The notes beneath the pieces are model-generated. The model made no database searches and was not told where the DNA came from. It was given only the letters and a program-made list of their open reading frames with translations. From Zhengitettix transpicula (lineage: Eukaryota > Arthropoda > Insecta > Orthoptera > Tetrigidae), in the NCBI GenBank assembly GCA_037074705.1, contig JAYJMR010000067.1, forward strand, positions 1 through 64,000: 64,000 bases of DNA, in the 5' to 3' direction. The position numbers and the translations under genes are program-made. Positions 37,417 through 49,110 of this stretch are shown here, one piece after another; within the stretch, counting starts at the first letter, position 1; each line of letters starts with the position of its first letter.

Positions 37417-40400
37417 GGCAGCCGGCTATTGCAGCTGCCGGCTGCCCATCCAGTGGACGCCGTCTCGTCGTTAGGGACCACACCAGCGGACATGGGTTCC
37501 TAGTCGACACCGGTTCCGACTTATGTTGCTTCCCGCGCAACCTACTCAAGGGCCAGCGCGCGGTCACCAACTACAAGCTCAGCGCCGCGAACAGCAGTAC
37601 TATCAACACGTACGGCTGCCTACCCATGCGAATCGACCTGGGGCTGCACCGGGTGTTCGTATGGCGTTTCGTCATCGCGGACGTCGCGTTGCCAATAATC
37701 GGCGCTGATTTCCTGGCACACTTTGGACTTCTACCGGACTGTCGAAGCGGGCGCCTGCTCGACGGGACGACGGGCCGCGTCGTAAGCGCGAATAAGGACC
37801 GATCGCCGCAACCCAGCGTCAGGGTGCTGACGACGTGCTCGCCATACCAGGACCTCCTGAGCCGATTCCCGGAGCTCACGCGCCCGGCCGGCGCGCCCCG
37901 CGTTGTTCGTCACACCACGGTTCACCACATCCGGACGACGCCAGGACCCCCAGTTTCCTGTAGACCACGACGCCTGGCACCGGAGCGGCTCCACATCGCA
38001 CGGGCAGAATTCGAGGCCATGCTCGCCGACGGGACCGCGCGACGATCGAAGAGCCCGTGGGCATCGCCGCTGCATCTCGTGCCTAAGAAGAAAGACGGAG
38101 AATGGCGCCCATGCGGTGATTATCGCGCGCTGAACGCGCGAACCGTCCCAGACAGGTATCCCGTTCGGCACGTACAGGACTTTGCTATGAGCCTTCGAGG
38201 AAGCAAAATATATTCTGTCCTCGACCTCGTTAAGGCATACACACAGATTCCGGTGCACACGACGGACATCCCGAAAACGGCCATAACCACGCCGTTCGGG
38301 ATGTTCGAATTCCCGTTCATGACCTTTGGACTGAGAAATGCTGGACAAACGTTCCAGAGGTTTATGGACGAAGTGTTACAGGGGCTGGACTTCTGCTTCC
38401 CGTACATCGACGACATTCTAATCTACAGCGCGTGTCCAGAGCAACACCGGGAACACCTGCGAACCGTTTTCCGCCGATTGTCGCAGCACGGCATAATCGT
38501 CAACGTGGAAAAGAGCGTGCTGGGCCAGCAGGCCGTAACCTTCCTCGGCTACCACGTTTCCTCGGAAGGCGTAAGCGCCGTACCAGAACGTGTCGCCGCA
38601 CTGCGCGATTTCCAGCGCCCATCCAACGCCAGAGGGCTCCGTCGCTTCTTGGGAATGATAAATTTCTATCGTCGTTTCCTTCCCAAGGCAGCGGCGCATC
38701 AAGCAGAGCTCCAGGAGGCTCTCTCAGGTCTCCGCGGCACCCACCCTGTGCCCTGGAACCCACTCAGTACAGCAGCCTTCGAGAAATGCAAGGCCTCGCT
38801 CGCCAACGCAACGATGCTGGCTCACCCGGACCCTACGGCACAGCTCGGGCTTTTCACCGACGCGTCGCAGAATGCAGTCGGCGCCAGCTTGCAGCAGCAA
38901 GTGGGAGGAGCGTGGCAACCGTTGGGTTTCTTCTCCCGGAAGCTGACGCCGCAGCAAACACAGTGGCCGGCATATTATCGGGAGCTACTCGCCATCTTTT
39001 TGGCGGTCCGGCATTTTCGTCACGCGTTGGAGGCTCAACACACAATAATATTTACTGACCATAAGCCCATATGTTTTGCCTATCAGCAGCAGAACGAGAG
39101 ACTCCCGCCCGTTCAGAGGAACCACCTGACGTACATCTCGCAGTTCACCACGGACATTCGGCACGTCAATGGGTCCCAAAACATAGTCGCCGACGCGTTA
39201 TCCCGCGTCGAAGCTTTGACAGCAGCCAATAGCCCGGTGGATCTCAGCCGCATCGCCCAGCAGCAAGCCGAGGACGACGAGCTACGCGAGCTGCTAGCCG
39301 GCAGCACAGCACTCCAGCTCCGCCACGTCGATGTCCCAGGACTCGACCTCCGGGTGTTATGTGATGTATCGACGGGTCGCCAACGCCTAGTCGTCCCAGC
39401 TCCAAGTCGCAGACAGGTATTCGACGCGGTCCACGGCCTGAGCCATCCCGGCACACGCGCTACCACGCGCCTGATTACGTCGCGTTTCGTTTGGCCCGGG
39501 GTTAAACGAGACATACGCGTATGGACTCGGGCGTGTTTGCAATGTCAGCGCGCGAAGATTACACGGCACGTCCACACGCCACTGGGAGACTTCACGACGC
39601 CGTCAGCTCGTTTCCGTCACATACACATTGACATCGTGGGTCCACTGCCGCCAGCAGGCTCTTACCGCTACCTCCTGACGGCGATCGACCGTGCATCGCG
39701 TTGGCCAGAAGCTTATCCACTGGAGCGAATCACCGCAGAAGATGTGGCCAACGCCCTGCTCCACGGCTGGATCTCGCGCTATGGCTGCCCAGAGCGTGTT
39801 ACTACGGACCAAGGACGGCAGTTCGAGTCCGATCTTTTTCAGGCACTGGGGAAGTACACGGGCTGGCAGAGGTCCCGCACGACGCCGTACCACCCACAGG
39901 CTAACGGGCTAGTAGAACGGCTCCACAGGCAGCTGAAGGCAGCGATAATGTGCCATGAAGGCGCCTCCTGGCTCGACGCCCTCCCGGTCGTCATGCTCGG
40001 GATTCGTACCGCCTTCAAGGAGGACCTGCAGACATCAGCCGCCGAACTGGTGTTTGGAGAATCGCTACGTCTGCCCGGCGAATTCTTCACCGCAGAACCC
40101 GAGCTTGGCGACCCGACGTCACTCATCGAGCGGGTCCGCCAGGCAACAACAAACATACGGCCCACACCGGCTTCGCGACGCTCCCGACCAGGAAGCTTCG
40201 TGTTCAAGGAGTTGGCGACTTCCACCCATGCTTTTCTCCGTGACGACGGTATAAAGGCCTCCCTTTGTACGCCTTACACGGGACCCTACCGCATCGTCAG
40301 CAGGGACGAGAAAACCTGCGTGTTGCATACAAGTCGCGGAGAAACACTAGTTTCACTGGACAGGGTAAAACCGGCCTTCATTTTGCGCCCAGAGGAAGCA

Positions 40401-40574
40401 GTTGGGCCCCCCAGCATAGCGCCGGCAGCCACGAACGACAGCCCGGTGGCACCACAGGCGACGTTCTCCACGCCAGCGCAAAGAGACTGGCCTCGCCCGC
40501 ATCGCCTAGCAGCGCCGCCAACTCGCTCGGGTCGCCGGGCCCGTGCCCCGGACCGCTACTCGCCCACGCCGTAG
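37410..40574 (+). CDS. pol: Pol polyprotein: protease, reverse transcriptase, RNase H, integrase
   Basis: It copies element RNA to DNA and integrates it. The start is the -1 frameshift point, giving 1054 codons with no internal stop. The frame is open back to 37365, but its first ATG (37626) lies inside the protease, downstream of the catalytic Asp. Numbering residues from the GTG at 37389: aspartic protease FLVDTGSD (37-44, Asp40) with [15 protein letters not shown] (103-117); reverse transcriptase [10 protein letters not shown] (Asp279) and [10 protein letters not shown] (Asp341, Asp342); RNase H FTDAS (Asp491), Glu532, FTDHKP (Asp557), ADALS (Asp602); integrase zinc site His682, His686, Cys716, Cys719; DDE core Asp748, Asp807, Glu843 with 35 residues between the last two; GPY/F motif (965-967) and [10 protein letters not shown] Pro/Arg-rich tail ends the protein. 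All catalytic residues are present. No chromodomain is visible. Confidence 0.93.
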   Translation, partial: RVRQPAIAAAGCPSSGRRLVVRDHTSGHGFLVDTGSDLCCFPRNLLKGQRAVTNYKLSAANSSTINTYGCLPMRIDLGLHRVFVWRFVIADVALPIIGADFLAHFGLLPDCRSGRLLDGTTGRVVSANKDRSPQPSVRVLTTCSPYQDLLSRFPELTRPAGAPRVVRHTTVHHIRTTPGPPVSCRPRRLAPERLHIARAEFEAMLADGTARRSKSPWASPLHLVPKKKDGEWRPCGDYRALNARTVPDRYPVRHVQDFAMSLRGSKIYSVLDLVKAYTQIPVHTTDIPKTAITTPFGMFEFPFMTFGLRNAGQTFQRFMDEVLQGLDFCFPYIDDILIYSACPEQHREHLRTVFRRLSQHGIIVNVEKSVLGQQAVTFLGYHVSSEGVSAVPERVAALRDFQRPSNARGLRRFLGMINFYRRFLPKAAAHQAELQEALSGLRGTHPVPWNPLSTAAFEKCKASLANATMLAHPDPTAQLGLFTDASQNAVGASLQQQVGGAWQPLGFFSRKLTPQQTQWPAYYRELLAIFLAVRHFRHALEAQHTIIFTDHKPICFAYQQQNERLPPVQRNHLTYISQFTTDIRHVNGSQNIVADALSRVEALTAANSPVDLSRIAQQQAEDDELRELLAGSTALQLRHVDVPGLDLRVLCDVSTGRQRLVVPAPSRRQVFDAVHGLSHPGTRATTRLITSRFVWPGVKRDIRVWTRACLQCQRAKITRHVHTPLGDFTTPSARFRHIHIDIVGPLPPAGSYRYLLTAIDRASRWPEAYPLERITAEDVANALLHGWISRYGCPERVTTDQGRQFESDLFQALGKYTGWQRSRTTPYHPQANGLVERLHRQLKAAIMCHEGASWLDALPVVMLGIRTAFKEDLQTSAAELVFGESLRLPGEFFTAEPELGDPTSLIERVRQATTNIRPTPASRRSRPGSFVFKELATSTHAFLRDDGIKASLCTPYTGPYRIVSRDEKTCVLHTSRGETLVSLDRVKPAFILRPEEAVGPPSIAPAATNDSPVAPQATFSTPAQRDWPRPHRLAAPPTRSGRRARAPDRYSPTP
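37417..37446 (+). promoter_or_regulatory. Frameshift-stimulating stem-loop
   Basis: GGCAGCCGGC at 37417-37426 is perfectly complementary to GCCGGCTGCC at 37437-37446, giving a 10-bp stem of nine or ten G/C-rich pairs with a 10-nt loop. It begins six bases after the slippery heptamer, the spacing typical of -1 frameshift stimulators. No clear pseudoknot partner for the loop was found by eye in the next 30 bases. Confidence 0.82.
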
Positions 40575-40721
40575 AACATTTCGCACATTATTATTTTTTT
40601 TTTCGTAAATATTCTGTATATTGTTTTGTAAAAATTATGAACATATATATTTATTATGGTATTGTAATGCGACTCTGGCACAAAACGTATATCCTGACTC
40701 GGTCTCTTAACGGGTGGCTGG
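40575..40721 (+). other. 3' untranslated stretch with T-run and weak polypurine tract
   Basis: These 147 bp separate pol from the 3' LTR. The first part is AT-rich with a run of ten T (40594-40603), unlike the GC-rich rest of the element. The plus-strand primer (polypurine tract) should end at 40721, but only the broken purine stretch aacgggtgg (about 40709-40717) is present, followed by ctgg. There is no room for an env gene. The frame of pol's alternative reading runs through here but resembles no protein. Confidence 0.6.
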
Positions 40722-41007
40722 TGTGGGGACGAATGTTCCGTGTCCCCACGCGAGCAAGAGGGTCCCGTTACGCGTCCCGTTAGGGGATGCAAACAATGCT
40801 CCCCACCAAGTAACGGGACCCTACCGAGCACCTACAGCGTGCACACGGAGAGCGCCATTCTGTTTCCGGCTCTCGCGCGACACATTACCTGTGCTTCCCG
40901 ACAACGGCCAGAGTCGCACCACGTGGTGGAATAAAGTTTTAGTTTAGGAGACCAGGCTTATTACTCCCGGCTCCGGGAATCCTAACCCTGCACGAGTCTC
41001 TCCTATA
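40722..41007 (+). repeat. 3' LTR
   Basis: This is the second copy of the 286-bp LTR, with one difference from the 5' copy (40735). The difference lies in the loop of the first LTR hairpin. Transcripts of the element would end here, downstream of AATAAA at 40930-40935. It is directly followed by the target duplication and satellite. Confidence 0.95.
40930..40935 (+). terminator. Polyadenylation signal AATAAA in 3' LTR
   Basis: AATAAA in the 3' LTR, followed by the T-rich stretch gttttagttt. It is the likely signal for 3' end formation of the element's full-length transcript. Confidence 0.65.
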
Positions 41008-41012
41008 GCTGG
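41008..41012. repeat. Target site duplication GCTGG (right copy)
   Basis: GCTGG lies between the LTR end (ctcctata) and the resumed satellite (tttgagtaat). It pairs with 36249-36253. The same five bases also occur just inside the element before the 3' LTR (40717-40721), so the boundary call rests partly on the TG start of the LTR. Confidence 0.75.
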
Positions 41013-41930
41013 TTTGAGTAATTTTTATAAAGAACGAGTCATTTATTATGAAATAAGACTTTGTTATTTGAAGATTCTTGGTTGGTGAAATTCCAAACTT
41101 GTCGTCGAAACGTCGAAATATTACGATATATTAATTAATATTAATGGATTAAGATTTTAGAAGTGCTGGTTTGAGTAATTTTTATAAAGAAAGAGTCATT
41201 TATTATGAAATAAGACTTTGTTATTTGAAGATTCTTGGTTGGTGAAATTCCAAACTTGTCGTCGAAACGTCGAAATATTACGATATATTAATTAATATTA
41301 ATGGATTAAGATTTTAGAAGTGCAGGTTTGAGTAATTTTTATAAAAAACGAGTCATTTATTATGAAATAAGACTTTGTTATTTGAAGATTCTTGGTTGGT
41401 GAAATTCCAAACTTGTCGTCGAAACGTCGAAATATTACGATATATTAATTAATATTAATGGATTAAGATTTTAGAAGTGCTGGTTTGAGTAATTTTTATA
41501 AAGAACGAGTCATTTATTATGAAATAAGACTTTGTTATTTGAAGATTCTTGGTTGGTGAAATTCCAAACTTGTCGTCGAAACGTCGAAATATTACGATAT
41601 ATTAATTAATATTAATGGATTAAGATTTTAGAAGTGCAGGTTTGAGTAATTTTTATAAAGAACGAGTCATTTATTATGAAATAAGACTTTGTTATTTGAA
41701 GATTCTTGGTTGGTGAAATTCCAAACTTGTCGTCGAAACGTCGAAATATTACGATATATTAATTAATATTAATGGATTAAGATTTTAGAAGTGCTGGTTT
41801 GAGTAATTTTTATAAAGAACGAGTCATTTATTATGAAATAAGACTTTGTTATTTGAAGATTCTTGGTTGGTGAAATTCCAAACTTGTCGTCGAAACGTCG
41901 AAATATTACGATATATTAATTAATATTAAT

Positions 41931-44900
41931 GGGTTAAGATTTTAGAAGTGCAGGTTTGAGTAATTTTTATAAAGAACGAGTCATTTATTATGAAATAAGA
42001 CTTTGTTATTTGAAGATTCTTGGTTGGTGAAATTCCAAACTTGTCGTCGAAACGTCGAAATATTACGATATATTAATTAATATTAATGGATTAAGATTTT
42101 ATAAGTGCAGGTTTGAGTAATTTCTATAAAGAACGAGTCATTTATTATGAAATAAGACTTTGTTATTTGAAGATTCTTGGTTGGTGAAATTCCAAACTTG
42201 TCGTCGAAACGTCGAAATATTACGATATATTAATTTATATTAATGGATTAAGATTTTAGAAGTGCAGGTTTGAGTAATTTTTATAAAGAACGAGTCATTT
42301 ATTATGAAATAAGACTTTGTTATTTGAAGATTCTTGGTTGGTGAAATTCCAAACTTGTCGTCGAAACGTCGAAATACTACGATATATTAATTAATATCAA
42401 TGGATTAAGAATTTAGTAGTGCAGGTTTGAGTAATTTTTATAAAGAACGAGTCATTTATTATGAAATAAGACTTTGTTATTTGAAGATTCTTGGTTTGTG
42501 AAATTCCAAACTTGTCGTCGAAACGTCGAAATATTACGATATATTAATAAATATTAATGGATTAAGATTTTAGAAGTGCAGGTTTGAGTAATTTTTATAA
42601 AGAACGAGTCATTTATTATGAAATAAGACTTTGTTATTTGAAGATTCTTGGTTGGTGAAATTCCAAAATTGTCGTCGAAACGTCGAAATATTACGATATA
42701 TTAATTAATTTTAATGGATTAAGATTTTAAAAGTGCAGGTTTGAGTAATTTTTATAAAGAACGAGTCATTTATTATGAAATAAGACTTTGTTATTTGAAG
42801 ATTCTTGGTTGGTGAAATTCCAAACTTGTCGTCGAAACGTCGAAATATTACGATATATTAATTAATATTAATAGATTAAGATTTAAGAAGTGCAGGTTTG
42901 ACTAATTTTTAAAAAGAACGAGTCATTTATTATGAAATAAGACTTTGTTATTTGAAGATTCTTGGTTGGTGAAATTCCAAACTTGTCGTCGAAACGTCGA
43001 AATATTTTGATATATTAATTAATATTAATAGATTAAGATTTTAGAAGTGCTGGTTTGAGTAATTTTTATAAAGAACGAGTCATTTATTATGAAATAAGAC
43101 TTTGTTATTTGAAGATTCTTGGTTGGTGAAATTCCAAACTTGTCGTCGAAACGTCGAAATATTACGATATATTAATTAATATTAGTGGATTAAGATTTTA
43201 GAAGTGCAGGTTTGAGTAATTTTTATAAAGAACGAGTCATTTATTATGAAATAAGACTTTGTTATTTGAAGATTCTTGGTTGGTGAAATTCCAAAATTGT
43301 CGTCGAAACGTCGAAATATTACGATATATTAATTAATTTTAATGGATTAAGATTTTAGAAGTGCAGGTTTGAGTAATTTTTATAAAGAACGAGTCATTTA
43401 TTATGAAATAAGACTTTGTTATTTGAAGATTCTTGGTTGGTGAAATTCCAAACTTGTCGTCGAAACGTCGAAATATTACGATATATTAATTAATATTAAT
43501 AGATTAAGATTTTAGAAGTGCAGGTTTGACTAATTTTTAAAAAGAACGAGTCATTTATTATGAAATAAGACTTTGTTATTAAGATTCTTGGTTGGTGAAA
43601 TTCCAAACTTGTCGTCGAAACGTCGAAATATTTTGATATATTAATTAATATTAATAGATTAAGATTTTAGAAGTGCTGGTTTGAGTAATTTTTATAAAGA
43701 ACGAGTCATTTATTATGAAATAAGACTTTGTTATTTGAAGATTCTTGGTTGGTGAAATTCCAAACTTGTCGTCGAAACGTCGAAATATTACGATATATTA
43801 ATTAATATTAGTGGATTAAGATTTTAGAAGTGCAGGTTTGAGTAATTTTTATAAAGAACGAGTCATTTATTATGAAATAAGACTTTGTTATTTGAAGATT
43901 CTTGGTTGGTGAAATTCCAAACTTGTCGTCGAAACGTCGAAATATTACGATATATTAATTAATATTAATGGAATAAGATTTTAGAAGTGCAGGTTTGAGT
44001 AATTTTTATAAAGAACGAGTCTTTTATTATGAAATAAGACTTTGTTATTTGAAGATTCTTGGTTGGTGAAATTCCAAACTTGTCGTCGAAACGTCGAAAT
44101 ATTTTGATATATTAATTAATATTAATAGATTAAGATTTTAGAAGTGCTGGTTTGAGTAATTTTTATAAAGAACGAGTCATTTATTATGAAATAAGACTTT
44201 GTTATTTGAAGATTCTTGGTTGGTGATATTCCAAACTTGTCGTCGAAACGTCGAAATATTACGATATATTAATTAATATTAATGGATTAAGATTTTAGAA
44301 GTGCAGGTTTGAGTAATTTTTTATAAAGAACGAGTCATTTATTATGAAATAAGACTTTGTTATTTAAAGATTCTTGGTTGGTGAAATTCCAAACTTGTCG
44401 TCGAAACGTCGAAATATTACGATATATTAATTAATATTAAGGGATAAGATTTTAGAAGTGCAGGTTTGAGTAATTTTTATAAAGAACGAGTCATTTATTA
44501 TGAAATAAGACTTTGTTATTTGAAGATTCTTGGTTGGTGAAATTCCAAACTTGTCGTCGAAACGTCGAAATATTACGATATATTAATTAATATTAATAGA
44601 TTAAGATTTTAGAAGTGCAGGTTTGAGTAATTTTTATAAAGAACGAGAGTCATTTATTATGAAATAAGACTTTGTTATTTGAAGATTCTTGGTTGGTGAA
44701 ATTCCAAACTTGTCGTCGAAACATCGAAATATTACGATATATTAATTAATATTATTAGATTAAGATTTTAGAAGTGCAGGTTTGACTAATTTTTAAAAAG
44801 AACGAGTCATTTATTATGAAATAAGGCTTTGTTATTTGAAGATTCTTGGTTGGTGAAATTCCAAACTTGTCGTCGAAACGTCGAAATATTTTGATATATT

Positions 44901-47900
44901 AATTAATATTAATAGATTAAGATTTTAGAAGTGCTGGTTTGAGTAATTTTTATAAAGAACGAGTCATTTATTATGAAATAAGACTTTGTTATTTGAAGAT
45001 TCTTGGTTGGTGAAATTCCAAACTTGTCGTCGAAACGTCGAAATATTACGAATTATTAATTAATATTAATAGATTAAGATTTTAGAAGTGCAGGTTTGAG
45101 TAATTTTTTTAAAGAACAAATCATTTATTATGAAATAAGACTTTGTTATTTGAAGATTCTTGGTTGGTGAAATTCCAAACTTGTCGTCGAAACGTCGAAA
45201 TATTACGATATATTAATTAATATTAATGGATTAAGATTTTAGAAGTGCAGGTTTGAGTAATTTTTATAAAGAACGAATCATTTATTATGAAATAAGACTT
45301 TGTTATTTGAAGATTCTTGGTTGGTGAAATTCCAAACTTGTCGTCGAAACGTCGAAATATTACGATATATTAATTAATATTAATGGATTAAGATTTTAGA
45401 AGTGCAGGTTTGAGTAATTTTTATAAAGAACGAGTCATTTATTATGAAATAAGACTTTGTTATTTGAAGATTCTTGGTTGGTGAAATTCCAAACTTGTCG
45501 TCGAAACGTCGAAATATTACGATATATTAATTAATATTAATGGATTAAGATTTTAGAAGTGCTGGTTTGAGTAATTTTTATAAAGAACGAGTCATTTATT
45601 ATGAAATAAGACTTTGTTATTTGAAGATTCTTGGTTGGTGAAATTCCAAACTTGTCGTCGAAACGTCGAAATATTACGATATATTAATTAATATTAATGG
45701 GTTAAGATTTTAGAAGTGCAGGTTTGAGTAATTTTTATAAAGAACGAGTCATTTATTATGAAATAAGACTTTGTTATTTGAAGATTCTTGGTTGGTGAAA
45801 TTCCAAACTTGTCGTCGAAACGTCGAAATATTACGATATATTAATTAATATTAATGGATTAAGATTTTATAAGTGCAGGTTTGAGTAATTTCTATAAAGA
45901 ACGAGTCATTTATTATGAAATAAGACTTTGTTATTTGAAGATTCTTGGTTGGTGAAATTCCAAACTTGTCGTCGAAACGTCGAAATATTACGATATATTA
46001 ATTTATATTAATGGATTAAGATTTTAGAAGTGCAGGTTTGAGTAATTTTTATAAAGAACGAGTCATTTATTATGAAATAAGACTTTGTTATTTGAAGATT
46101 CTTGGTTGGTGAAATTCCAAACTTGTCGTCGAAACGTCGAAATACTACGATATATTAAATAATATCAATGGATTAAGAATTTAGTAGTGCAGGTTTGAGT
46201 AATTTTTATAAAGAACGAGTCATTTATTATGAAATAAGACTTTGTTATTTGAAGATTCTTGGTTGGTGAAATTCCAAACTTGTCGTCGAAACGTCGAAAT
46301 ATTACGATATATTAATAAATATTAATGGATTAAGATTTTAGAAGTGCAGGTTTGAGTAATTTTTATAAAGAACGAGTCATTTATTATGAAATAAGACTTT
46401 GTTATTTGAAGATTCTTGGTTGGTGAAATTCCAAAATTGTCGTCGAAACGTCGAAATATTACGATATATTAATTAATTTTAATGGATTAAGATTTTAAAA
46501 GTGCAGGTTTGAGTAATTTTTATAAAGAACGAGTCATTTATTATGAAATAAGACTTTGTTATTTGAAGATTCTTGGTTGGTGAAATTCCAAACTTGTCGT
46601 CGAAACGTCGAAATATTACGATATATTAATTAATATTAATAGATTAAGATTTTAGAAGTGCAGGTTTGACTAATTTTTAAAAAGAACGAGTCATTTATTA
46701 TGAAATAAGACTTTGTTATTTGAAGATTCTTGGTTGGTGAAATTCCAAACTTGTCGTCGAAACGTCGAAATATTTTGATATATTAATTAATATTAATAGA
46801 TTAAGATTTTAGAAGTGCTGGTTTGAGTAATTTTTATAAAGAACGAGTCATTTATTATGAAATAAGACTTTGTTATTTGAAGATTCTTGGTTGGTGAAAT
46901 TCCAAACTTGTCGTCGAAACGTCGAAATATTACGATATATTAATTAATATTAGTGATTAAGATTTTAGAAGTGCAGGTTTGAGTAATTTTTATAAAGAAG
47001 GAGTCATTTATTATGAAATAAGACTTTGTTTTTTGAAGATTCTTGGTTGGTGAAATTCCAAAATTGTCGTCGAAACGTCGAAATATTACGATATATTAAT
47101 TAATTTTAATGGATTAAGATTTTAGAAGTGCAGGTTTGAGTAATTTTTATAAAGAACGAGTCCATTTATTATGAAATAAGACTTTGTTATTTGAAGATTC
47201 TTGGTTGGTGAAATTCCAAACTTGTCGTCGAAACGTCGAAATATTACGATATATTAATTAATATTAATAGATTAAGATTTTAGAAGTGCAGGTTTGACTA
47301 ATTTTTAAAAAGAACGAGTCATTTATTATGAAATAAGACTTTGTTATTTGAAGATTCTTGGTTGGTGAAATTCCAAACTTGTCGTCGAAACGTCGAAATA
47401 TTTTGATATATTAATTAATATTAATAGATTAAGATTTTAGAAGTGCTGGTTTGAGTAATTTTTATAAAGAACGAGTCATTTATTATGAAATAAGACTTTG
47501 TTATTTGAAGATTCTTGGTTGGTGAAATTCCAAACTTGTCGTCGAAACGTCGAAATATTACGATATATTAATTAATATAAGTGGATTAAGATTTTAGAAG
47601 TGCAGGTTTGAGTAATTTTTTATAAAGAACGAGTCATTTATTATGAAATAAGACTTTGTTATTTGAAGATTCTTGGTTGGTGAAATTCCAAACTTGTCGT
47701 CGAAACGTCGAAATATTACGATATATTAATTAATATTAATGGAATAAGATTTTAGAAGTGCAGGTTTGAGTAATTTTTATAAAGAACGAGTCATTTATTA
47801 TGAAATAAGACTTTGTTATTTGAAGATTCTTGGTTGGTGAAATTCCAAACTTGTCGTCGAAACGTCGAAATATTTTGATATATTAATTAATATTAATAGA

Positions 47901-49110
47901 TTAAGATTTTAGAAGTGCTGGTTTGAGTAATTTTATAAAGAACGAGTCATTTATTATGAAATAAGACTTTGTTATTTGAAGATTCTTGGTTGGTGATATT
48001 CCAAACTTGTCGTCGAAACGTCGAAATATTACGATATATTAATTAATATTAATGGATTAAGATTTTAGAAGTGCAGGTTTGAGTAATTTTTTATAAAGAA
48101 CGAGTCATTTATTATGAAATAAGACTTTGTTATTTAAAGATTCTTGGTTGGTGAAATTCCAAACTTGTCGTCGAAACGTCGAAATATTACGATATATTAA
48201 TTAATATTAAGGGATAAGATTTTAGAAGTGCAGGTTTGAGTAATTTTTATAAAGAACGAGTCATTTATTATGAAATAAGACTTTGTTATTTGAAGATTCT
48301 TGGTTGGTGAAATTCCAAACTTGTCGTCGAAACGTCGAAATATTACGATATATTAATTAATATTAATAGATTAAGATTTTAGAAGTGCAGGTTTGAGTAA
48401 TTTTTATAAAGAACGAGTCATTTATTATGAAATAAGACTTTGTTATTTGAAGATTCTTGGTTGGTGAAATTCCAAACTTGTCGTCGAAACATCGAAATAT
48501 TACGATATATTAATTAATATTATTAGATTAAGATTTTAGAAGTGCAGGTTTGACTAATTTTTAAAAAGAACGAGTCATTTATTATGAAATAAGGCTTTGT
48601 TATTTGAAGATTCTTGGTTGGTGAAATTCCAAACTTGTCGTCGAAACGTCGAAATATTTTGATATATTAATTAATATTAATAGATTAAGATTTTAGAAGT
48701 GCTGGTTTGAGTAATTTTTATAAAGAACGAGTCATTTATTATGAAATAAGACTTTGTTATTTGAAGATTCTTGGTTGGTGAAATTCCAAACTTGTCGTCG
48801 AAACGTCGAAATATTACGAATTATTAATTAATATTAATAGATTAAGATTTTAGAAGTGCAGGTTTGAGTAATTTTTTTAAAGAACGAATCATTTATTATG
48901 AAATAAGACTTTGTTATTTGAAGATTCTTGGTTGGTGAAATTCCAAACTTGTCGTCGAAACGTCGAAATATTACGATATATTAATTAATATTAATGGATT
49001 AAGATTTTAGAAGTGCAGGTTTGAGTAATTTTTATAAAGAACGAATCATTTATTATGAAATAAGACTTTGTTATTTGAAGATTCTTGGTTGGTGAAATTC
49101 CAAACTTGTC
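41931..49110 (+). repeat. Higher-order tandem duplication, 24 monomers (3768 bp)
   Basis: At least eight private variants recur exactly 3768 bp (24 x 157) apart: gggttaag 41931/45699, ataagtgcag 42101/45869, actac with atcaat 42371/46139, ccaaaattg 42665/46433, acatcg 44721/48489, aaggcttt 44823/48591, acgaattatt 45051/48819, and gaacgaatc 45271/49039. Matching starts between about 41500 and 41790, just right of the retrotransposon, and ends near 49110, where acgtcg and acatcg differ. A smaller 4-monomer repeat (628 bp) is nested inside: the ccaaaattg monomer recurs at 42665/43293 in copy one and 46433/47060 in copy two. Confidence 0.92.

Larger units (their letters stand above)
36254..41007 (+). 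mobile_element. Ty3/Gypsy LTR retrotransposon, full length, inserted in the satellite
   Basis: A 4754-bp GC-rich element stands in the AT-rich array in plus orientation. The order is LTR, primer binding site, gag, pol, short 3' untranslated region, LTR. The pol order protease, reverse transcriptase, RNase H, integrase places it in the Ty3/Gypsy superfamily. No envelope gene fits: only 147 bp separate pol from the 3' LTR. At under 5 kb it is compact for the group. The LTRs differ at one base in 286, so insertion is recent. The probable target duplication is GCTGG (36249-36253 and 41008-41012). The pol frame is open throughout, but gag carries a frame break before its C-terminal knuckle, so autonomous activity is doubtful. 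Confidence 0.97.

Noticed and set aside
37731..38348. 205-codon minus-strand ORF and other long ORFs opposite or overlapping pol
   Set aside because: They are shadows of the GC-rich pol coding sequence, with no recognisable domain or start context.
40265..40783. 172-codon plus-strand ORF over the pol end as a possible env or accessory gene
   Set aside because: Most of it overlaps pol in another frame and it runs into the LTR. There is no signal peptide, no membrane segment of usual env layout, and no known motif.
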